A program made the translations under genes and the position numbers. From NCBI GenBank assembly GCA_030830185.1, contig JAURNN010000047.1:1-7711 (forward strand): DNA of 7,711 bases, written 5' to 3'. Source of the stretch: Bacillota bacterium. Its GTDB lineage: Bacteria; Bacillota_I; Bacilli_A; Acholeplasmatales; Acholeplasmataceae. Below are positions 1 to 5,372 of the stretch, piece after piece; the stretch's first letter is position 1; every line of letters begins with the position of its first letter. The notes below the pieces were generated by a model. The model saw only the letters and a program-made list of their open reading frames with translations, was not told the DNA's origin and did not search any database.

Positions 1-2280
1 ATTGCCAATTTAGTTACTTTCTTTAACTTCTTGAATTTTGCGATTGCATTATGGCTATTAAGTATTGGTGCTGAGTTTGCGAACTTTTTCTTTTTAGGTG
101 CGGTATCAGCAAACATTGCGATTGGTATCATTCAAGAAATTAGAGCTAAAAAAATGATTGATAAACTATCATTGTTATCTGCACCAACAGCAAATGTTGT
201 TAGAGATAAGGGTGATTATGAAATATCAGTATCGAATGTTGTTATTGATGATATTTTATATTTAAACTCAGGTAAACAAATCGCAGCGGATTGTGTTGTA
301 AGAGAAGGAATTTTAGAAGTTAATGAATCTTTACTTACTGGAGAATCTGATCCGATACTAAAAAGAAAAGGCGATACATTGTATTCAGGTAGTTATGTTG
401 TTTCTGGATCATGTTATGCTCAAGTCACAGCAATTGGTCAAGATATTTATATTCAAAAATTAACGTCTCAAGCTAAGGTTTATCAAAAACCAAAATCAGA
501 CTTACTCGCATCTCTAAAAATCATCATTCGTACCGTAGCAGCAATCATCGTTCCACTTGCTGGATTGCTCTTTTACACAATGACTACCAATACAGATTTA
601 GCATACGAAGATATCGTAAAAGCAACAACAGGTGCAATGATTGGAATTATTCCTTCAGGACTCTTCTTGCTTACAAGTATGGCACTTGCTGTTGGGGTCA
701 TCAGACTTGCTCAAAATAATACACTCGTTCAAGAACTTTACTGTATAGAAATGCTTGCACGTGTTGATATGTTATGTCTAGATAAAACAGGCACCATCAC
801 TGATGGTACAATGAGTGTCCACTCCACTGTTGAATTAGAACCTTATGACAAATTAAGTGTCAAAAATATTGTTTCAGCAATGATTAACGCACTCAATGAT
901 ACAAACTTAACCTCTCAGGCGTTATCCGATCGATTTGGAACTGCAAAACGCATTAGACATAAAAATACGATACCATTTTCAAGCTCTAGAAAATTTTCAG
1001 CTGTTGAATTTGAACGATTTGGTACATTTGTTTTAGGTGCACCTGAATATGTATTAAAAAATCATTATCCTGAAAGTATTAAAGTTCAAGTCAATCAGTT
1101 TGCTGAAGAAGGATTTAGAGTATTATGTATCGCTCGAACAGATGAAGTGATTACTGATGATTATACATTTAAATCATTAATTCCTGTATCATTAATTACG
1201 ATTGAAGATACAATTCGTCCTGATGCAGAAGAAACCATTCGCTATTTTAAAGAAAATCAAGTTGGTGTTAAAGTCATTTCAGGAGATAATCCTGTGACAG
1301 TATCAAAAATTGCTCAACGTGTTGGTATTGTTGATGCTGATAAATACATCAGTTTAGAGGGTTTATCCGATAAAGATGTCGTAAGAGCAGCAGCGAGATA
1401 CACGATATTTGGACGCGTTTCACCAGGTCAAAAGAAATTACTAATAGAAGCACTTAAAAACAATGGACATACCGTTGCGATGACAGGCGATGGTGTGAAT
1501 GACATTTTAGCATTAAAAGAAGCAGATACTTCTATCGCAATGGCCTCAGGAAGTGAAGCAGCAAGAAATGTTTCACACTTAGTATTACTCGATTCTAACT
1601 TTTCTTCAATGCCTAAAGTTGTATCAGAAGGTAGACGAGTAATTAATAACGTTCAAAAAGTAGCAGTTTTATTTTTAACAAAAAATATTTTTACGCTATT
1701 ATTAATTATAATCGCAATTGCGAGACGAGGTGTCTATCCAATCCAACCAAGTCAACTTATTTTAATTGATTATTTAGTGATTGGTATCCCTGCTTTAATC
1801 TTAGCTTTAGAAGCAAACAACAAACGTGTTGAAGGAAATTTTTTACTCAATGTTATTAAAAAAGCACTTCCTGGCGCACTTGTTGTTATGATTAATAGTT
1901 TAATTGTTTTTGGACTAGCAACAGTACTTGGTATGAATCAACTTCAAACATCTACCATTATTGTGATTTCAGCAACCTTTACCTCATTACTCGTATTATT
2001 AAGATTATCATTACCATTTAACCGCGTAAGAGGAACTGTCTTTGTATTAATGATTATTGCATTTGTGGCATCCATTATTTTCTTACCAAGTTTCTTTAAT
2101 TATGCACCATTCTTTAGTCAAGAATTTTATCCAGTAGATCCACTCACGATTCCACAAATTTTATTATTACTATCGATTTCTCAAGCAGCATTTCCGATGA
2201 TGTATATCTTATCTAATATGACGCGTTGGATAAAAGAAGTTGTTGCTTCAATGATTAATAAAATTTCTGAACTTCAATAA
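1..2280 (+). CDS. Cation-translocating P-type ATPase, CtpE/Exp7-like (5' end cut off)
   Basis: An ATP-driven membrane pump forming an aspartyl-phosphate intermediate. The frame is open to the window edge, so the start is upstream; 759 residues are visible and probably only a few dozen are missing. In order (visible numbering): membrane segments near 4-20 and 27-45; actuator-domain TGES at 113-116; M4 with PSGL at 218-221; phosphorylation motif DKTGT at 261-265; nucleotide-binding FSSSRKFS and LGAPE; hinge TGDGVND at 495-501; six C-terminal membrane segments between about 550 and 740. The VQELYCIEMLARVDMLCLDKTGT stretch is replaced here by its key parts: QELYCIE before the M4-P link and LIDYLVIGIPALILALE in M6, both typical of the CtpE/Exp7 group, for which calcium is the best-supported ion. 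The usual M4 glutamate (PEGL) is serine here, so the ion is uncertain. It ends in its own terminator and is not part of the conserved ribosomal-protein cluster. Confidence 0.93.
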   Translation: MANLVTFFNFLNFAIALWLLSIGAEFANFFFLGAVSANIAIGIIQEIRAKKMIDKLSLLSAPTANVVRDKGDYEISVSNVVIDDILYLNSGKQIAADCVVREGILEVNESLLTGESDPILKRKGDTLYSGSYVVSGSCYAQVTAIGQDIYIQKLTSQAKVYQKPKSDLLASLKIIIRTVAAIIVPLAGLLFYTMTTNTDLAYEDIVKATTGAMIGIIPSGLFLLTSMALAVGVIRLAQNNTLVQELYCIEMLARVDMLCLDKTGTITDGTMSVHSTVELEPYDKLSVKNIVSAMINALNDTNLTSQALSDRFGTAKRIRHKNTIPFSSSRKFSAVEFERFGTFVLGAPEYVLKNHYPESIKVQVNQFAEEGFRVLCIARTDEVITDDYTFKSLIPVSLITIEDTIRPDAEETIRYFKENQVGVKVISGDNPVTVSKIAQRVGIVDADKYISLEGLSDKDVVRAAARYTIFGRVSPGQKKLLIEALKNNGHTVAMTGDGVNDILALKEADTSIAMASGSEAARNVSHLVLLDSNFSSMPKVVSEGRRVINNVQKVAVLFLTKNIFTLLLIIIAIARRGVYPIQPSQLILIDYLVIGIPALILALEANNKRVEGNFLLNVIKKALPGALVVMINSLIVFGLATVLGMNQLQTSTIIVISATFTSLLVLLRLSLPFNRVRGTVFVLMIIAFVASIIFLPSFFNYAPFFSQEFYPVDPLTIPQILLLLSISQAAFPMMYILSNMTRWIKEVVASMINKISELQ

Positions 2281-2305
2281 AAAAAGCGCATGAAGCGCTT
2301 TTTTT
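2281..2305 (+). terminator. Intrinsic terminator of the P-type ATPase gene
   Basis: The stem pairs AAAAAGCGC (2281-2289) with GCGCTTTTT (2295-2303), nine base pairs with four G-C pairs, around the loop ATGAA. The T run continues to 2305. It begins on the base after the ATPase stop codon and separates that gene from rlmB. Confidence 0.9.
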
Positions 2306-2352
2306 AAAAGGTTTGTTTCAAATGTTTAACGGATTTTAGTTAAAAAATTATT

Positions 2353-2358
2353 TATAAT
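2353..2358 (+). promoter_or_regulatory. Candidate -10 element for rlmB
   Basis: A perfect TATAAT lies between the ATPase terminator and rlmB, where a promoter is needed. No good -35 is seen at 16-18 bp (best CGGATT at 2330-2335), and there is no TGn extension. Transcription from it would begin about 2365, on the first ATG itself, leaving out the GAGG at 2359-2362. In DNA this AT-rich it could be chance. Confidence 0.45.
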
Positions 2359-2367
2359 GAGGTTATG

Positions 2368-3060
2368 ATGTTTATTTACAGTAAAAATGTTGTATTAGAA
2401 GCGCTTAAAGCAAATCGTAAAATACATAAAATTATGATTGAATATCGATTTTCAGATAAAACGATTTTAAAACAAATTGAACAAAAAAACATTGTTTTAG
2501 AAAAAGTGGATAAAGGACATTTAAATAATATTTCAAACCATTCATTGCATCAAGGGATTGTTGCTGATGTTGAACCATATTCATACACAAAATTAGAAGA
2601 TATCCTTCACATACAAAACGCAAAGTTTTTAATTTTAGATTCTATCGAAGATCCTCATAACTTAGGTGCCATCATTCGTAGCTCAGATGCAATGGGAATA
2701 ACAGCAATTATCATGAGTCAAAAACAACAAGTGCCTTTAACCTCTACGGTTGCAAGAGTATCAACAGGTGCCATTGAATATGTTCCAATTGTACTCGTCC
2801 CACAATTATTTAAAGGAATTACCCAAATGAAAGAAGCGGGTATTAAAATATTTGGAACCGACATGGATCATGCAAAACATTATGAAACCGTCTCTTATGA
2901 GGGTCGCGTAGGTATTATATTAGGAAATGAAGGTAGTGGTATACGTGCCTCTATTAAACCACTCGTTGATGAAATGATTATGATTCCAATGAAAGGACAC
3001 GTGCAATCATTAAACGTAAGCGTTGCGGCTGCACTATTAATGAACGCACTAACAAAATAA
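2368..3060 (+). CDS. rlmB: SpoU/TrmH-family 23S rRNA 2'-O-ribose methyltransferase (RlmB-type)
   Basis: A SAM-dependent SPOUT enzyme. RlmB in E. coli methylates G2251 in the 23S peptidyl-transferase P loop. Residues, counted from the upstream ATG at 2365: an N-terminal substrate-binding domain (about 1-75; IYSKNVVLEAL opening), then the knotted domain with motif 1 (EDPHNLGAIIR, Asn99 and Arg105), motif 2 (LGNEGSG, 186-192) and motif 3 (IPMKGHVQSLNVSVAAA, 207-223). At 230-231 residues it is slightly shorter than usual, but all motifs are intact. There are two adjacent ATGs, 2365 and 2368. GAGG at 2359-2362 is five bases from the second and only two from the first, so 2368 is chosen; the first would be used on a leaderless message. 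Position next to the sigH/rpmG cluster matches B. subtilis rlmB (yacO), supporting RlmB over other SpoU paralogues. Confidence 0.92.
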   Translation: MFIYSKNVVLEALKANRKIHKIMIEYRFSDKTILKQIEQKNIVLEKVDKGHLNNISNHSLHQGIVADVEPYSYTKLEDILHIQNAKFLILDSIEDPHNLGAIIRSSDAMGITAIIMSQKQQVPLTSTVARVSTGAIEYVPIVLVPQLFKGITQMKEAGIKIFGTDMDHAKHYETVSYEGRVGIILGNEGSGIRASIKPLVDEMIMIPMKGHVQSLNVSVAAALLMNALTK

Positions 3061-3066
3061 ATCCCC

Positions 3067-3576
3067 ATGTTTTATATGAACGATTATGAAATCATTTATA
3101 TGATTAAATACAACCATGATGAGTATGCATTTGCGTTCATGTTAAAAAAATATGAAAGATTTATTTGGAAAAAAATTCATTCGATGTATGTTTTCGAGGA
3201 TGAAAAGATAGATTTTTTTCAAGAAAGTATGATTTTATTAAACAAGGCCATTCAAACATTTGATGAATCCTTTAATAAAACATTTACAAAATATTTCGAA
3301 TTAATACTTATAAGAAAACTAATTGCACTTAAAAAAGAGACAAAACAGTATGTATTAAGAGAAGCAACATTTTTTTATCAAATAGAATCACCAGAAACAC
3401 AAACAGAACACATAGAACTATTTTTTGAAGATCATAACAAAAGCATGGTCTATCAATATTATTTTGAAAATAAAAGGTCAATTGAGTATATTTCTCAAAC
3501 ATTACAACTAACTAAAAAACAAGTCTATAACATCATTTATCAGATCAAACAAAAAATAAAAAAAATGAATAATTAA
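3067..3576 (+). CDS. sigH: Divergent sigma-70-family factor, SigH-like
   Basis: A probable alternative RNA polymerase sigma subunit. Residues 18-90 resemble region 2: DEYAFAFMLKKYERF, DFFQESMILLNKAIQTF (cf. DIVQEGMIGLYKAIRDF in B. subtilis SigH) and FTKYFELILIRKLI (cf. FKAFAELCITRQII). Residues 129-166 resemble region 4 with its helix-turn-helix: YYFENKRSIEYISQTLQLTKKQVYNIIYQ in parts, ending in a Lys-rich helix. At 169 residues it is about 50 shorter than SigH, mainly in the 2-4 linker. It occupies the sigH position between rlmB and rpmG. No Shine-Dalgarno precedes ATG 3067 or the alternative ATG 3076; only ATCCCC separates it from the rlmB stop, so coupled re-initiation is likely. The protein is rich in Lys, Ile, Tyr and Phe. 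The family is read from motif similarity and position; the target promoters cannot be told from sequence. Confidence 0.72.
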   Translation: MFYMNDYEIIYMIKYNHDEYAFAFMLKKYERFIWKKIHSMYVFEDEKIDFFQESMILLNKAIQTFDESFNKTFTKYFELILIRKLIALKKETKQYVLREATFFYQIESPETQTEHIELFFEDHNKSMVYQYYFENKRSIEYISQTLQLTKKQVYNIIYQIKQKIKKMNN

Positions 3577-3593
3577 AAAACATTTTAAAATGA

Positions 3594-3622
3594 TTGACTC
3601 AAGTTAGATAACGTGTTAAAAT
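3594..3622 (+). promoter_or_regulatory. Strong promoter for rpmG-secE-nusG
   Basis: TTGACT (3594-3599), a 17-base spacer and TAAAAT (3617-3622) with a TG at 3614-3615 giving an extended -10. A/T-rich sequence just upstream (3565-3592) could act as an UP element. The start would fall about 3629, leaving a 5' leader of about 26 bases before rpmG. Confidence 0.85.
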
Positions 3623-3633
3623 ACTCATACATT

Positions 3634-3653
3634 GACCACAGGAGTGGTTTTTT
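3634..3653 (+). promoter_or_regulatory. Hairpin presenting the rpmG ribosome binding site
   Basis: GACCAC (3634-3639) can pair with GTGGTT (3644-3649), one pair being G-U, around the loop AGGA, so most of the AGGAG Shine-Dalgarno (3640-3644) sits in the loop. Six T residues follow (3648-3653) directly before the ATG. The arrangement is small but occupies nearly the entire predicted leader. Whether it regulates anything is inference. Confidence 0.4.
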
Positions 3654-3654
3654 A

Positions 3655-3801
3655 ATGCGTAAAAAAATTATTTTAATTTGCAGTGTTTGCTTGCATAGAA
3701 ACTACACAATAACTAAATCAGCAACAACCACTGATCGTATGTCAATCAGTAAGTACTGTACCTACTGTAACACACACACAATTCACAAAGAAACGAAATA
3801 G
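3655..3801 (+). CDS. rpmG: 50S ribosomal protein L33 (zinc-binding C+ form)
   Basis: A small protein of the large subunit, near the E site. The 48-residue product has two cysteine pairs, CSVC (Cys9, Cys12) and CTYC (Cys35, Cys38), making the zinc-ribbon form that needs zinc rather than the cysteine-free paralogue. RNYTITKS and the Lys-rich ends fit the family, and 48-50 residues is the normal length. The start at 3655 is chosen because AGGAG (3640-3644) lies ten bases upstream and homologues begin MRKKI or similar; the same frame is open to 3613, but that part precedes the predicted transcription start. It is the first gene after the promoter at 3594-3622 and is followed 13 bases later by secE, as in B. 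subtilis. Confidence 0.95.
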   Translation: MRKKIILICSVCLHRNYTITKSATTTDRMSISKYCTYCNTHTIHKETK

Positions 3802-3814
3802 AGGTGTATATTTT

Positions 3815-4234
3815 ATGGCTATCAAAGTAAAAAATACTGAAGAAAAATCAAAATTACTAGAAGTTCTCACCAAGGAATATAAGTGGGAAAATTTATTATT
3901 AGGTGTTCTTGCGACTATTTCAGCAGGACTTGCTTTAATGATTATTAGTGGCAATCCACTTCTTCAAATTAACCCAAACTTTCCAATTTTAGGAACAGAA
4001 CCTAACGGAACTATTTTCTCATGGGTGCTTCTCGTGATCTCAATGTTTGGACTTGTCCTCGTCATTTATCCGTTTTTTATTCCAGCTGTCCCAGAACTTA
4101 AAAAAATTGTCTGGCCTTCACGTTCAAAATTCATTGATCAGTCAACGAGAACAATTATATTTTTATTAATCTTAACACTTGTTATCTTATTATTTAACTT
4201 CTTAATACTTAATTTATTAGGAGACATCCTATGA
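3815..4234 (+). CDS. secE: Preprotein translocase subunit SecE (three-membrane-segment form)
   Basis: The clamp subunit of the SecYEG protein-export channel in the cytoplasmic membrane. The conserved part is C-terminal: the amphipathic cytoplasmic helix PELKKIVWPSRSKF (93-106), then a membrane segment (about 113-135). Unlike the roughly 60-residue, one-segment SecE of most Bacillota, this protein has 139 residues and two more hydrophobic segments, about 27-45 and 67-89, separated by a short polar loop (46-66). With a Lys-rich N-terminus inside, this gives the three-segment topology of E. coli SecE, with the last segment in the expected orientation. GAGGTG at 3801-3806 is a well-placed ribosome binding site and overlaps the rpmG stop by one base. 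The stop overlaps the nusG start (ATGA), suggesting translational coupling. The TGA stop shows that UGA is not Trp here. Confidence 0.93.
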   Translation: MAIKVKNTEEKSKLLEVLTKEYKWENLLLGVLATISAGLALMIISGNPLLQINPNFPILGTEPNGTIFSWVLLVISMFGLVLVIYPFFIPAVPELKKIVWPSRSKFIDQSTRTIIFLLILTLVILLFNFLILNLLGDIL

Positions 4235-4776
4235 ACCAACAGCAACGTTGGTACATCATTCAAACATATTCTGGGTATGAAAATTCTGTTAAAGAAGACT
4301 TATTAAGACGTGTCGATTCGATGGGTATGAATGACTTTATTTTCAGTGTGATTGTTCCAGAAGAAACCATCATTGAAAAAAAAGAAAACGGAAAAGAAAA
4401 AGAAAAAATCAAACAACTTTATCCAGGGTACGTCTTTGTTGAAATGATTGTGACGGATGAATCTTGGTTTGTTGTAAGAAATACACCGCGTGTAACTGGT
4501 TTCTTAGGATCTTCAGGTGGAGGAACAAAACCAGTTCCACTAGCAGCTGAAGAGATTAAACAAATCTTATTAAAAATCGGTGTCATTTCTAAACCTAAAT
4601 ATGATCAATTGCTTGATAAACACGTTGAAATTCTATCAGGAGCATATCAAGGTATTAAAGGAAAAGTATCTCAAGTAGACAATGATCAAGCAAGAGTTGT
4701 TGTTGAAATTGACCTCTTTGGTCGCGCAACACCAACTGAAATTGATGCACACGAAGTGAAAGTCATAGAATCCTAA
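4231..4776 (+). CDS. nusG: Transcription termination/antitermination factor NusG
   Basis: NusG binds the RNA polymerase clamp, modulates pausing and termination, and can bridge polymerase to ribosomal protein S10. The 181-residue protein has the NGN domain (about 5-112; RWYIIQTYSGYENSVKEDL, then LYPGYVFVEM and RNTPRVTGFLG) and a C-terminal KOW domain (about 129-180; VEILSGAYQGIKGKVSQVD). Length is standard for Bacillota. A charged Lys/Glu-rich insert at 49-61 lies in the usual variable loop of NGN. The start overlaps the secE stop by four bases, with AGGAG at 4219-4223 seven bases upstream. No terminator follows it, so transcripts from the rpmG promoter probably run into the rplK operon. Confidence 0.97.
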   Translation: MNQQQRWYIIQTYSGYENSVKEDLLRRVDSMGMNDFIFSVIVPEETIIEKKENGKEKEKIKQLYPGYVFVEMIVTDESWFVVRNTPRVTGFLGSSGGGTKPVPLAAEEIKQILLKIGVISKPKYDQLLDKHVEILSGAYQGIKGKVSQVDNDQARVVVEIDLFGRATPTEIDAHEVKVIES

Positions 4777-4785
4777 TAATTTTCG

Positions 4786-4814
4786 TTGACAACCGCATCT
4801 ATTCGTGATAATAT
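4786..4814 (+). promoter_or_regulatory. Strong promoter for the rplK operon
   Basis: A consensus TTGACA (4786-4791), a 17-base spacer and TAATAT (4809-4814) preceded by TG at 4806-4807, an extended -10. It starts nine bases after the nusG stop. Transcription should begin about 4821, giving a leader of about 74 bases before rplK. The layout matches the rpmG promoter (same spacer and TG). Confidence 0.88.
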
Positions 4815-4820
4815 TACTTC

Positions 4821-4894
4821 GCATGTTTTAAAACACACCATAGTGGAAGACGAAGTCAAACCACATACTTATGCAAAAGAAGGAGGATGTGTTC
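4821..4894 (+). promoter_or_regulatory. rplK 5' leader with possible L1-type site and SD-sequestering stem
   Basis: The core GTGG (4843-4846), AA, GAC, loop GAA, GTC, AAA, CCAC (4861-4864) forms two short stems split by an asymmetric internal loop. This resembles the L1 target shape and shares the GTGG...CCAC frame of the site before rplA. Around it, AACACACC (4832-4839) can pair with GGATGTGTT (4885-4893, one A bulged), covering the end of the AAGGAGG ribosome binding site (4880-4886). L1 is known to repress the L11 operon in other bacteria. The specific fold is my hand-drawn reading and less certain than the rplA site. Confidence 0.45.
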
Positions 4895-5320
4895 ATGGCT
4901 AAAAAAGTTGTAAAACAATTAAAGCTACAAATTCAAGCAGGAAAAGCAACCCCTGCGCCACCAGTAGGTCCAGCGCTCGGTCAAGCTCAAGTTAATATTC
5001 CAGCCTTTTGTTCTCAATTCAATGAAGCGACAAAAGATCAAATGGGATATATGATTCCTGTTGTCATCTCAGTATATGATGACCGTACATTTACATTTGT
5101 AACAAAAACACCACCAGCAAGTGACCTGCTTAAAAAAGCAGCAAACATTACTAAAGGTGCAAAAAATGCACTTAAAGAAAAAGTTGGGTCCGTTACAAAA
5201 GCACAATTACGTGAAATCGCTGAACTCAAAATGCGTGACTTAAATGCGTATGATGTAGAAGCAGCAATGAACATTATTGCAGGTTCTGCCCGCAATATGG
5301 GTATTACAATAAAAGAATAA
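4895..5320 (+). CDS. rplK: 50S ribosomal protein L11
   Basis: L11 forms the base of the GTPase-associated centre of the large subunit with 23S helices 43-44 and works with L10/L12 and translation factors. The 141-residue length is classic. The N-terminal domain carries KLQIQAGKATPAPPVGPALGQ in the conserved order, with the Pro22-Pro23 pair contacted by thiostrepton-type antibiotics; the C-terminal rRNA-binding domain has KVGSVTKAQLREIAELK and AYDVEAAMNIIAGSARNMG. Small departures from consensus are Gln32 in AQVNI and Arg114 in LKMRDLNA (usually Pro). The start at 4895 follows a strong AAGGAGG (4880-4886) at eight bases; the in-frame ATG at 4871 lies before that site and is rejected. It is the first gene of the operon read from the promoter at 4786-4814. 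Confidence 0.98.
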   Translation: MAKKVVKQLKLQIQAGKATPAPPVGPALGQAQVNIPAFCSQFNEATKDQMGYMIPVVISVYDDRTFTFVTKTPPASDLLKKAANITKGAKNALKEKVGSVTKAQLREIAELKMRDLNAYDVEAAMNIIAGSARNMGITIKE

Positions 5321-5328
5321 TGGATCTA

Positions 5329-5361
5329 AATTGTGGGAGGATATCCCGCTAGACCACATTT
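5329..5361 (+). promoter_or_regulatory. L1-binding RNA site in the rplK-rplA gap (23S helix 77 mimic)
   Basis: GTGG (5333-5336) pairs with CCAC (5354-5357), extended outward by T5332-A5358 and, past a T-T mismatch, A5329-A5330 with T5360-T5361. Inside, GG (5339-5340) pairs with CC (5345-5346) over an ATAT loop, leaving GA on one side and CCGCTAGA-type bases on the other. The GTGGGAGG...TAGACCAC pattern resembles the L1 site in 23S rRNA (GUGGGAGGC...GAAAUACCAC in E. coli). The stem ends beside the GGAGG of rplA (5362-5366), so bound L1 should hinder its translation. L1 autoregulation by rRNA mimicry is established in other bacteria. Confidence 0.75.
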
Positions 5362-5372
5362 GGAGGATAAGC

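Noticed and set aside
3577..3592. Terminator after the sigma gene
   Set aside because: Only an all-A/U hairpin can be drawn and there is no T run, so it more likely serves as A/T-rich upstream promoter sequence.
4871..4894. Upstream in-frame ATG as the rplK start
   Set aside because: The AAGGAGG site lies downstream of it, and the resulting eight-residue extension is absent from the L11 family.
5331..5372. N-terminal extension of L1
   Set aside because: The segment is the L1-binding RNA site plus the ribosome binding site; L1 homologues start at 5373.
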